A stretch of 62,991 bases of DNA, taken from positions 1 through 62,991 of the forward strand of contig CALZHR010000095.1 in the NCBI GenBank assembly GCA_945787335.1, written 5' to 3'. The DNA comes from an uncultured Desulfuromonadales bacterium. Lineage in GTDB: Bacteria; Desulfobacterota; Desulfuromonadia; Desulfuromonadales; Geopsychrobacteraceae. This document shows positions 18,334 through 28,237 of the stretch, in pieces (the stretch's first letter is position 1; every line of letters begins with the position of its first letter). The position numbers and the translations under genes were made by a program. The notes beneath the pieces were generated by a model. It made no database searches. It worked only from the letters and a program-made list of their open reading frames with translations, and was not told where the DNA came from.

Positions 18334-20644
18334 GCTTCTCCGCAGGTTTCTCACTGGCGCTTTCTTTCGCTTTTTTCTCGTTCTTTTCGCGGACGATATG
18401 CACCGGCTCGGGGTAATCGACCCGGTGGTGGAAGGAGCCGGCCAGCACCCGGTTGAAGCTCTTGGCGATCAGGTGCAGATCCTTCAGGGTCAGTTCGCAC
18501 TCGTCAAGCTGACCGTCGATAAATATGTTGTTGATCAGCTTCTGCACCATCCCCTGAATCCGCGCCGGGGTCGGATCCTGCAGGGTGCGGCTGGCGGCCT
18601 CGATGGCATCGGCCAGCATGATCAGCGCCGCTTCGCGGGTCTGCGGTTTGGGCCCGTGATAACGGTAATCTCGCTCGTCCGGTTGCGGCATGTCGGCGTC
18701 GGTCTGGGTTTTAGCCCGGTCGTAAAAGAACTTGATCAGCGCGGTCCCGTGATGCTGCTGGATGATATCGATCAGCTCGGCGCCCAGTTTGTGTTCGCGG
18801 GCCAGCTCCACCCCATCCTTGACATGGGAGGTCAGAATCAAACCGCTCATCGACGGCGCCAGCTTATCGTGACGATTCCGCTGTCCGCCGGTATTTTCGA
18901 TAAAATAGAGCGGCTTCTTAATCTTGCCGACATCGTGATAATAAGCCGCCACCCGCGACAACAAGGGATTTGCGTTGATCGACTCAGCGGCCGCCTCGAC
19001 CAGGTTGCCGACCAGGATCGAATGATGATAGGTGCCGGGCGCCTCGACCATCAGCTGGCGCAGAATCGGCGAGTTCATGTTGGCCAGCTCCAGCAGCTTG
19101 ATATCGGTGGTGTACTTGAACAGCGATTCGATCAGCGGGATGGTCCCGTTGACAAAAACCGCGCTGAGCAGCCCGCCGAACAGGCCGAAGCAGAGTTTCC
19201 AGGCCAGCTGCAGCTCCAGGCCGCGACCGGCCAAGAAGTGGATGCCGAGCAGCAGCACGGCGTTGGTCAGGCCGACCCACATCCCGGCCCGGTACAGGGT
19301 CGAGCGCTCCTGGCACTGACGCACGCCATTCGCGCCGACCAGCCCGCTGGCCAGCGCATAGAGGGCCATGAACAGGCTGTTACCGAACAGCACCCCGACC
19401 AGCAGGCCACCGAGCACGGCGAACAGCAGCGCGGTCTCCGAATTGAGGACGATCCGCACCAGCATGGCGCCGACGGCAAAGGGGATGGCGTAGAAATAAG
19501 CCGTGGAATCGACATAGGCAAAGGTATTCCCCAGCCCGGTCGAGATGAAGATGGCCACCTTGATGAGCACGAACAAAGCGAGGAAGACCGACGAAAGGAA
19601 TAGCAGGTCGCGGGAATCGGGGCGGAACTTGCGGATATTCCCCTGCGCGAAATTGAAGCCGATATAGATCAGCAGCACGGTACAGATCAGCAGCCCCAGG
19701 GCGGTCTGCAGGTTGCGGTTGTCACGGCCCGATTCGCGGATGGCGCGCAGCTTGAGAATCTGATCGGCGGTGATCCGAGCGCCCTCGCGGACGATCATCT
19801 CCCCCTTTTTCAACTGAAACAGCACCGGTTTGACGTCGTCACGCGCCAGCTGGCGGCGCTTTTCGGTCTCCTGCTGATTGTAGCTCAGGTTCGGACGCAG
19901 CTGCTGCTGAACCAGCTTGAGCAGGGTCTGATGCTGGACGGCGCTCAGGCTGGGGATGCCTGCGAGCAGCTCCTTGGCCTGGTCCAGGGCTTCGCTGAGA
20001 CCGGTCACCGTACCGAGCTGCGTTTCGTCGATCACCTCGTCACTGCCCAGGGCACGAATCAGAATATTCTGCTCACGATCGGCAGCGAACATCTGCAGGT
20101 TGGCAACGATCGGCCGATTGAAAACCTTGCCGAGCAGCTCTCCCGTGACCTCGGCGATCGGCTGATCGGCCGGCAGCTGCAAGAGGGTCTGGTACTCGGC
20201 CAACGTCAGCGGCACGCCGAAGTCGGATTCCAGCTGGGGCAACAACTCTTCCTGTTTCGGCGGCTCCGGAGCGATCTGATACAACTGCAACAGGGTCAGG
20301 CCGCGGCGCAACCGCTCAACCGCCTTGCCGCCGGCCTCCTGGTCGAAATCGTAAACCGGCGGCACTGCTGCCCAGGCCTCTTCGCGCTTGGCCTCGGTCA
20401 GCGGCTTATCCTCGACCAGCAGATCACGCGGTGATTTGATATCGCGCGAGGCGATATCCCCGGGCGAATGATAATCGGGGATGAATCCGCCCTTCGGCAC
20501 GATGATCAGGGTCAGCAGCACACCGACTGCCAGCAGCAGCCAGAGCCCGAATTTCCCTTTGCGGCGATTGCGCAGCCCCTGCACCCCCTCACCGAAGAAA
20601 TTTGATCGCTGCTGACGCAGCTTCTCCCGCTCAGATTTCGTCAT
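18233..20644 (-). CDS. pgpH: 7TMR-HD family phosphohydrolase (PgpH/YqfF type)
   Basis: An 803-residue membrane protein. One N-terminal helix (about residues 33-52), a large extracytoplasmic domain to about residue 300, then seven helices to about 490, and a cytoplasmic HD domain (ILVGNLVEAAAESINANPLL, YYHDVGKIKKP). In Firmicutes PgpH degrades c-di-AMP; the substrate here is inferred by homology only. The last ~50 residues are a charged E/K/A/P-rich tail, part of which overlaps ybeY in another frame. The phoH-pgpH-ybeY order is common. Confidence 0.9.
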   Translation of the reverse strand: MTKSEREKLRQQRSNFFGEGVQGLRNRRKGKFGLWLLLAVGVLLTLIIVPKGGFIPDYHSPGDIASRDIKSPRDLLVEDKPLTEAKREEAWAAVPPVYDFDQEAGGKAVERLRRGLTLLQLYQIAPEPPKQEELLPQLESDFGVPLTLAEYQTLLQLPADQPIAEVTGELLGKVFNRPIVANLQMFAADREQNILIRALGSDEVIDETQLGTVTGLSEALDQAKELLAGIPSLSAVQHQTLLKLVQQQLRPNLSYNQQETEKRRQLARDDVKPVLFQLKKGEMIVREGARITADQILKLRAIRESGRDNRNLQTALGLLICTVLLIYIGFNFAQGNIRKFRPDSRDLLFLSSVFLALFVLIKVAIFISTGLGNTFAYVDSTAYFYAIPFAVGAMLVRIVLNSETALLFAVLGGLLVGVLFGNSLFMALYALASGLVGANGVRQCQERSTLYRAGMWVGLTNAVLLLGIHFLAGRGLELQLAWKLCFGLFGGLLSAVFVNGTIPLIESLFKYTTDIKLLELANMNSPILRQLMVEAPGTYHHSILVGNLVEAAAESINANPLLSRVAAYYHDVGKIKKPLYFIENTGGQRNRHDKLAPSMSGLILTSHVKDGVELAREHKLGAELIDIIQQHHGTALIKFFYDRAKTQTDADMPQPDERDYRYHGPKPQTREAALIMLADAIEAASRTLQDPTPARIQGMVQKLINNIFIDGQLDECELTLKDLHLIAKSFNRVLAGSFHHRVDYPEPVHIVREKNEKKAKESASEKPAEKHENSDREPAEVASDPEASPAKDSAEDLKRLGIS

Positions 20645-20671
20645 AACTCCTCAACCGCCATCCACCAGAAA

Positions 20672-21658
20672 CTATCCCAGCACCCGCCGCCCCGGCTTGA
20701 GCACGCGGCGTTCAGAGGCCTGATAGGCCTGGACAATCGACTGGACAATCGGATGGCGCACCACATCGACATCGGTGAACTGGTTAAATGCGATCCCCGG
20801 CACCCCTTCAAGCACATCCGTGGCATGCATCAGCCCGGAGTGCACATCACGCGGCAGATCGACCTGGGTGACATCACCGGTGACCACCGCCCGGCTGCCG
20901 AAACCGAGTCGGGTCAGAAACATCTTCATCTGCTCGGCGGTGGTGTTCTGCGCCTCGTCAAGAATGACAAAGGCATCGTTCAGGGTCCGGCCGCGCATAA
21001 AGGCCAGCGGCGCCACCTCGACCACCCCGGTATCGACCAGGTTGCGCGCCTTATCCAGATCGAGCATATCGTAAAGGGCGTCATACAAAGGACGCAGATA
21101 GGGATTGACCTTCTCCGCCAGGTCGCCGGGCAGAAAGCCGAGCTTTTCCCCCGCCTCGACCGCCGGGCGCACCAGCACGATGCGGCTGACCTCCTTGCGC
21201 ATCAGCGCCGCGACGCCCATCGCCATCGCCAGGTAGGTTTTGCCGGTGCCGGCCGGGCCGATCCCGAACACCACATCATTCTGACGGATGTTATCGATAT
21301 AGTTTTTCTGCGCCAGGCTCTTCGGCGCAATGATCTTGTTACGGGCCGAGACGAAAACCGTATCGAAAAAGATATCTTTGAGATTGGTCGAGGAATCGCT
21401 GGAGAGAATGCGGATGGCGTACTCGATGTCGGTCGGATAGATCGGCATCCCTTCACGCAGCAGAGCACAAAGCTCTTCAAGCAACCGATAGCCGATCTGC
21501 ACCTGTGATTGCTCACCGGTCAGATGAAGCCGGGTCCCCTTGCTGCCGAGCCGAATGCCGAGCTTCTTCTCAATCAGTTTGAGATGCTTGTTCTGCTGGC
21601 CGAACAGTTGCGCCGCCAGCTCCGCAGTCTCAACCTCAAATTGTTCGCGGGGACTCAT
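20672..21658 (-). CDS. phoH: PhoH-like ATPase
   Basis: A 328-residue protein. Walker A is GIGPAGTGKTYLAMAMGV (about residues 133-150), followed by VLVRPAVEAGEKLGFLPGDL, which is diagnostic of PhoH. Walker B-like is AFVILDEAQNTT. The family couples ATP binding to RNA-related functions and travels with ybeY. Its start faces the plus-strand HEAT/HD-GYP genes across about 145 bases, a divergent promoter region. Confidence 0.92.
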   Translation of the reverse strand: MSPREQFEVETAELAAQLFGQQNKHLKLIEKKLGIRLGSKGTRLHLTGEQSQVQIGYRLLEELCALLREGMPIYPTDIEYAIRILSSDSSTNLKDIFFDTVFVSARNKIIAPKSLAQKNYIDNIRQNDVVFGIGPAGTGKTYLAMAMGVAALMRKEVSRIVLVRPAVEAGEKLGFLPGDLAEKVNPYLRPLYDALYDMLDLDKARNLVDTGVVEVAPLAFMRGRTLNDAFVILDEAQNTTAEQMKMFLTRLGFGSRAVVTGDVTQVDLPRDVHSGLMHATDVLEGVPGIAFNQFTDVDVVRHPIVQSIVQAYQASERRVLKPGRRVLG

Positions 21659-21773
21659 AGGCCGTATTTATCTGATTTAAACATGAACTCACGGCAGAAA
21701 CCCTAGCACCAATAAGTGAGAATTGCAAGATAATGGAATGCCTCTTTTTTTTGTCTTAAGGATGACGTATACC

Positions 21774-21782
21774 TGCTATAAT
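21774..21782 (+). promoter_or_regulatory. Extended -10 promoter for the HEAT/HD-GYP operon
   Basis: TGC followed by TATAAT (TATAAT at 21777-21782) is a perfect extended -10 element. No convincing -35 was seen, which extended -10 promoters tolerate. The predicted start of transcription near 21789 leaves only about 15-25 bases before the first codon. Confidence 0.55.
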
Positions 21783-21804
21783 GAGAGTCATAATAAGAAT
21801 TTAA

Positions 21805-24021
21805 GTGCACCAAATGACCAAGTCGATGATGGCACCGATGACCCCGGAACAGACAGATCACAACCGATCGGCGCGCGAGCAGCAGCTGTTGACCGACTTC
21901 TTGCAGAAGCTTGCCGTGGCAAGGCGCAATCTTTCCCTCTACCCCCCCGAACACCCGAATATCGCCACCAGCAATACGTCCGCCCTGCAGCCACTGCTGC
22001 GGCTGCTCGATGCCAGAGAAAATCTCAACCTCGGCGTGACCCCGGATGCCCTGTTGCTCGATCAGCAGTGGCTCGACAAAGAGAATCGTCCCTACAAGGA
22101 TTTTGCCAATTTCCTCTTCACCCTGGGAGTTGCAGCCATCCGCTTCGAGCGCGGGATGACCTTTTCCGAGCTGCTGCGCTTCAACCAGCTGCTGCGCGCC
22201 GACCGCGACAGCATCGAAGCCGCTGGCGGATGGCCGAAGTTGTTGCAGGCACAGCAGATCAGCCACATCGACATCAGCCCGATCGATTACAGCGCGTTTC
22301 AGGCGCTCAGCGACGCTGAGTTCGCCAGCACGCCAGAGAGCAAACAGCTCTGGGAAACCTACCTGCAGGGCTTGATGACCGACAGCTTGGCGATCGACGG
22401 TGGCGGCTTTCCCTGGCCCGAACAGTTCGACCCGGAGATTGTCGCCACAATCCTGAATCAGCGCCTGGCGAACACAACGTCCGGCATCGACGCCAACCGG
22501 GCGGCCCAGAACATTGTCACCCGGATGATGCAAAGCAACAGCGGGCAACCCCGAACCACGCCCATCGCCCAGCTACCTCTGCTTCTGGAGCGACTCAGCC
22601 CGGAATTGCGCGAGAGCTTCCTCAACAGCACCCTCACCGAACTTGACCAGCACCCGGAAGACGCCGAACAGGTCCTCAGTAACTTCCCGCGCGAGCTGCT
22701 GCTGGAAACCCTCGAACAGAAAAATCAGCAGCAGCTGAAAATCTCTTCGCGCCTGGTCTCGCTGGTGCAGCGGCTCTCCTCCAGTCACGGCTTAGCGCAC
22801 GAGACCCAGGCTGGTGAAGAAACACCGCGGGAAAAGGAGATCATCCGTGCCCGACTCGATGTGTTGTTCTCGGAGGAGGATCAGGATCTCTACATGCCCG
22901 GCGACTACCAGTCGGCACTCCGCGAAATTCTCGATGAAGATCTGTCCCAGGTGATTCCGGAGGAACACCAACGACAACTGCGGAACACTCTCGAAATCGA
23001 GCATATCGAACGGCAGTGCTGCGAAGTCATTTTCGAAATCCTCGCCAGCGATCACCCGCCGGAAAACGAAGCGATCCTGCAGCAGAACCTGGTCGAACTC
23101 TCCCGCTTCTTCCTCGATACCGGCGATTTTGTCACCCTGCGCGAGATCTACCAGCGCTGGTCAGAGTTTCTGAACAGCGCAAAATCGGTCGCGACGCTGT
23201 TCGACGAGCAGGTGCTGACCAACCACAGCCAACCCTCATTCATCGCCGAAGTTCTCGACGGCATCGATCTCTGGGGCAAGGAGAAGACCCCGGAACTGGT
23301 CGCGTACATCGCCGAGGTCGGTCCGGCCTATACCGAACCGCTGATCGAGAGGCTGGCCGGCGAACCGAAACGCTTTATGCGCCAGATCTGGATGGACTGT
23401 CTGAAACAGATCGGCGCCGATGCCCACCAGCTGATCGTCGAGGCGCTCAAAGATCAGCGCTGGTACCTGATCCGCAACCTGCTGATCATCCTCGGCCAGC
23501 ACCCGGAAACCGCTTCGGTCAAAATCGTTCACCAGTTCATCGACTACCCCCACCCGAAGGTTCGCGAAGAGGCGATCCGCCTGCTGTTCCGCTTCAACCC
23601 GGCGACCGCCAACCGACAGCTGCTCAAAGAACTCAGCAGCGACGACCCGGAAGATCTTCTGGCCGCCGCGCAGGTGGCGCACCTCAGTCAGGATCCGGTC
23701 GTGCTCCAGCAACTGCATCAGCTGCTCGGCGAAGAGCTGCGCAGCGATTATGACCTGCTGGTGAAATCGGAGCTCCTCGACTGTCTGGCGCGGATCGGCA
23801 ATGAAACCAGCCTGACGGTCCTGCAACGGCTGCTGCGGCCGAAAAAGCTATTGCTCTCACGACGGCAGAAACAATTTCAGCAGCAGATCGTCAGCTGCCT
23901 GGCCCGCTTCCCGCGACGGCTGGCGGAACCTTTCCTGCAGCAGCTGGTCGCCAGCCGCCAGCGCGGGGTCGCCAAGCTGGCCAAGGAGCAGCTTGCATTG
24001 TTAGTAGGAGGTGCGGCATGA
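21805..24021 (+). CDS. HEAT-like repeat protein with a module shared with the HD-GYP neighbour
   Basis: A 738-residue protein with no membrane helix or signal peptide seen. Residues ~28-135 form a module that aligns almost without gaps to the N-terminus of the next gene (ARRNLSLYPPEHP, ... LLLDQQW..., GV..I.FERGMTF.ELLRF). A middle region of unknown type (to about 540) follows. A C-terminal stretch of paired helices resembles HEAT repeats (QRWYLIRNLLIILGQHP, HPKVREEAIRLLFRF). The start is uncertain: GTG 21805 or ATG 21814, both with poor ribosome-binding sites. It ends in an ATGA overlap with the HD-GYP gene. Probable signalling scaffold (inference). Confidence 0.75.
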   Translation: MHQMTKSMMAPMTPEQTDHNRSAREQQLLTDFLQKLAVARRNLSLYPPEHPNIATSNTSALQPLLRLLDARENLNLGVTPDALLLDQQWLDKENRPYKDFANFLFTLGVAAIRFERGMTFSELLRFNQLLRADRDSIEAAGGWPKLLQAQQISHIDISPIDYSAFQALSDAEFASTPESKQLWETYLQGLMTDSLAIDGGGFPWPEQFDPEIVATILNQRLANTTSGIDANRAAQNIVTRMMQSNSGQPRTTPIAQLPLLLERLSPELRESFLNSTLTELDQHPEDAEQVLSNFPRELLLETLEQKNQQQLKISSRLVSLVQRLSSSHGLAHETQAGEETPREKEIIRARLDVLFSEEDQDLYMPGDYQSALREILDEDLSQVIPEEHQRQLRNTLEIEHIERQCCEVIFEILASDHPPENEAILQQNLVELSRFFLDTGDFVTLREIYQRWSEFLNSAKSVATLFDEQVLTNHSQPSFIAEVLDGIDLWGKEKTPELVAYIAEVGPAYTEPLIERLAGEPKRFMRQIWMDCLKQIGADAHQLIVEALKDQRWYLIRNLLIILGQHPETASVKIVHQFIDYPHPKVREEAIRLLFRFNPATANRQLLKELSSDDPEDLLAAAQVAHLSQDPVVLQQLHQLLGEELRSDYDLLVKSELLDCLARIGNETSLTVLQRLLRPKKLLLSRRQKQFQQQIVSCLARFPRRLAEPFLQQLVASRQRGVAKLAKEQLALLVGGAA

Positions 24022-25163
24022 ACAGCGCCGATGCCAAACAGCTGCAGAAGCTGCTGCGCTTGCTGACCACCGCAGCGACCAACGCCTCTCTTTACCAGAT
24101 TGACCACCTGCAAGTTCAGCGGCTCTGTCGCCAGACTCTGCAAGAAGTCAACAGCCTGCTCGGCCGCTTCGAGACGCTGACCTTCAAGGTCGTCGACGGT
24201 CGCCTGATCTTTGCCAACCAGCCGGTCTCGCAGAGTCTTCCCGTGCAACGGCTGCTACGCGCCCTGCAACTGCGCGGCATCAGCCATCTGCAGATCGAAG
24301 CGGGGGTCTATGCCGAGGAGCTGCTCGGGCTGGTCGGCCTGCTCAGCAAGCGGCGCGGCAGCAAAACGGAGATCTGCGACAGCGAACATATCCAATACGG
24401 CCAGGTCACCATCCGCCGCAGCGAGCGCGGCCGGGCCAGCGAAGCGGCCTTCCTGCAGCTGGCCCAGATCGCCGACGATGAGCTGGACAAGTTCATGGAG
24501 ATCTATGAAACCGTGCGCACCCGGCAGCAGCTCAACGTCGGCGGCATCAATGAAATCGTCAGCAGTTTTATTAATGCCTTCAGCAGCCACGGCGAAGCCT
24601 TCCTGGCCATAGCGCCGCTGCGCTCGATGGACGAGTATACCTACACCCATTCCACCAACATCTGCCTGCTGAACCTGGCCCAGGCCCGGTTGCTCGGCAT
24701 CGAGGGGCCGCTTCTCAATGATATCGGCGTCGCCGCCATGCTGCACGACGTCGGCAAGATGTTCATCTCGCCGCAGATCCTCAACAAGCGGGGCGCCCTC
24801 GACGAGCAGGAATGGGAGGTGATGAGACAACACCCGCTGATGGGCGCCGAATACCTGCTTGGCACGCCGGGGGTTCCGCGGCTGGCGGTGATCACCGCAT
24901 TCGAACACCACATGCGTTTTGACGGCGCCGGCTACCCGAAAACCGCGCGCCCCTGGCAGCAGAACCTCTGCTCGTACATGACCGCAATCTCCGACACCTA
25001 CGACGCCATGCGCACCCACCGCAGCTATGAGGAATCGCTTTCGTTATCGGAGATCACCGACATCATGCTCAACCTGACGGGGGAGAAACTGCACCCGCAG
25101 CTCACCTACGGCTTCTTGCAGGTCCTGAACAAACTGGAAAGCCGCTCCCAGCAAAAGCTTTAG
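24018..25163 (+). CDS. HD-GYP domain phosphohydrolase with paralogous N-terminal module
   Basis: A 381-residue cytoplasmic protein. Residues ~8-115 are homologous to the upstream protein's N-terminus (ATNASLYQIDHLQ, FKVVDGRLIFANQ, LRGISHLQIEAGVYAEELLGL). Residues ~195-365 form an HD-GYP domain with HD at 243-244 (LHDVGKM) and a GYP motif read as HHMRFDGAGYP (297-307). The family hydrolyses c-di-GMP or related dinucleotides. The usual Glu after HH is Met299 here, so activity is uncertain. A strong AGGAGG site precedes the start, inside the 3' end of the HEAT gene. Confidence 0.85.
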   Translation: MNSADAKQLQKLLRLLTTAATNASLYQIDHLQVQRLCRQTLQEVNSLLGRFETLTFKVVDGRLIFANQPVSQSLPVQRLLRALQLRGISHLQIEAGVYAEELLGLVGLLSKRRGSKTEICDSEHIQYGQVTIRRSERGRASEAAFLQLAQIADDELDKFMEIYETVRTRQQLNVGGINEIVSSFINAFSSHGEAFLAIAPLRSMDEYTYTHSTNICLLNLAQARLLGIEGPLLNDIGVAAMLHDVGKMFISPQILNKRGALDEQEWEVMRQHPLMGAEYLLGTPGVPRLAVITAFEHHMRFDGAGYPKTARPWQQNLCSYMTAISDTYDAMRTHRSYEESLSLSEITDIMLNLTGEKLHPQLTYGFLQVLNKLESRSQQKL

Positions 25164-25259
25164 CCCCACGGGCCGCTTGCGGACAAGCGCCGCAAAATGC
25201 TATACAGTCTCCGGTTTACAAAACAAAGATCTCAACTCACAGACGCGGAAGAATTTGAC

Positions 25260-26936
<1,677 letters not shown>

Positions 26937-26944
26937 CCCGGACA

Positions 26945-26982
26945 AAAAAGGCGCTCTCCTGATTCAGGGAGCGCCTTTTTTT
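26945..26982 (+). terminator. Intrinsic terminator after ettA
   Basis: GGCGCT (950-955) pairs with AGCGCC (970-975), extended inward by C/T-rich against A/G-rich bases, and is followed by seven T. A-rich sequence on the other side makes it able to work for the convergent lipoprotein gene as well. Confidence 0.88.
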
Positions 26983-27035
26983 CTCTGGATTATATGCAGT
27001 AAGTCAATGACTGCGGACAGATCTGCACAAGTCGA

Positions 27036-27698
27036 TCAGAAAAGCTCGGTCAGGAACTTCTCGGAGCAGAATTTTGACGCGTCAGCCAAAGTTTGCTTGA
27101 TATAAGCCGCATCATTTTCCAACAATGTTTCATAGCTGACATTCGGCTTTCCCGCAGTTTTCGTGTCATATGCGCAAATGCCCTCAGCAATCGGTTTTGC
27201 CTTCTGCACATCGATCATTCGCAATTTCACTGAGCAACCAACAATGTACTCAGAGAAGCGGAACCCATCGTAGATAAAACTCCAACCGTTGGTTGCGACA
27301 TCAAGTGCATAATCGCTATCTTCGGCCTGGGTTGCGATTTGGGCGATGTCGTTTGTATCGAGAACTGCATCTGATTGCCCCTTGTCAACCAGACCATAAT
27401 TTGCAACAAGCGCTGCGGAAACAGACTCTCCGATCGAGAGGGCCGGATCTTTGATCTGGTTATTTTTCACCAGCTGGTTCCCTTCAGCAGCTGCGGCAGC
27501 GACACCGGCCAACGCAAACATCCCTTTACCGGAAGTCATGGCGACAAATGTCGGGCTTTCACGCTGAACTTGGACGATCGATTTCCCCTTCAGAGTGGGT
27601 AGAATTGACTGATCGACAGCTTTTTTCTGAGTGCCGGCACAGCCAACAACCGACAACAGAAAGCTCAGGGTAAAAAGTCCTTTCAAGATAGTTTTCAC
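27036..27698 (-). CDS. Hypothetical lipoprotein
   Basis: A 220-residue protein with a lipoprotein signal peptide: MKTILKGLFTLSFLLSVVGC, with lipidation expected at Cys20. The mature part has an Ala-rich hydrophobic patch (GMFALAGVAAAAAEG, about residues 58-72) and two or three later cysteines. The family is not recognised. It is less GC-rich than its neighbours and stands alone, converging with ettA across the terminator. It is likely anchored in the outer membrane (inference). Confidence 0.7.
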   Translation of the reverse strand: MKTILKGLFTLSFLLSVVGCAGTQKKAVDQSILPTLKGKSIVQVQRESPTFVAMTSGKGMFALAGVAAAAAEGNQLVKNNQIKDPALSIGESVSAALVANYGLVDKGQSDAVLDTNDIAQIATQAEDSDYALDVATNGWSFIYDGFRFSEYIVGCSVKLRMIDVQKAKPIAEGICAYDTKTAGKPNVSYETLLENDAAYIKQTLADASKFCSEKFLTELF

Positions 27699-27868
27699 AA
27701 TTCAATCCTTCTAAAAAAATAAACATTACCGGGAATTGGACACCAGCGTCCGGCAGGAATAGTTGCGTTTACGGGCCTGCTTGTCAACGAAAAAGATCGG
27801 CAGGACCGTTTGCCAAGCAGAGGCGACAGCCGGGCTGTACTCAATTGGAACCAGAAAGAACGATTAAT

Positions 27869-28237
27869 TCACTTTGGCAAATACCCGCTGATCTCGGCAA
27901 CAAAGGTCTCCGGATTGATCGGTTTTTCGATATAGCCGTCGCAGCCGGCGGCGAGGATCGCTTCGCGGTCTCCGGCCATCGCGTAGGAGGTCACCGCCAC
28001 GATCGCGATCTGCTTCACCCCATCCTCACCTTTCAGCGTCCGGGCGACTTGGTAACCATCCATACCCGGCAGCTGGATATCGAGGAGGATTATATCGGGC
28101 TGCTGCTGCCGGGCCAGGGCGATCCCCTGCTGCCCATCGCGCGCCTGAATGACGGAGAAACCGTTCTTTTCCAGCAAAAAGGTGGTCAGATACATATTCT
28201 GTTCGTTGTCCTCGATGACCAGTATGTTGATGCTCAT
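27869..28237 (-). CDS. Single-domain response regulator
   Basis: A 122-residue receiver domain with no output domain. The acidic pocket is in VIEDNEQN, the phospho-acceptor Asp is in IILLDIQLPGMDGYQ (about residue 54), Thr/Ser is in VAVTSYAM, and the conserved Lys is in YIEKPINPETF. It overlaps the large histidine kinase gene by 4 bases, so it is almost certainly that kinase's partner or a phosphorelay intermediate. The CheY-like YIEKPIN ending matches receivers found with hybrid kinases. Confidence 0.9.
   Translation of the reverse strand: MSINILVIEDNEQNMYLTTFLLEKNGFSVIQARDGQQGIALARQQQPDIILLDIQLPGMDGYQVARTLKGEDGVKQIAIVAVTSYAMAGDREAILAAGCDGYIEKPINPETFVAEISGYLPK

Noticed and set aside
21703-22548. 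Minus-strand open frame of 281 codons opposite the HEAT-like gene
   Set aside because: It is antisense to a protein with clear homology to its neighbour, has no ribosome-binding site and no recognisable domain.
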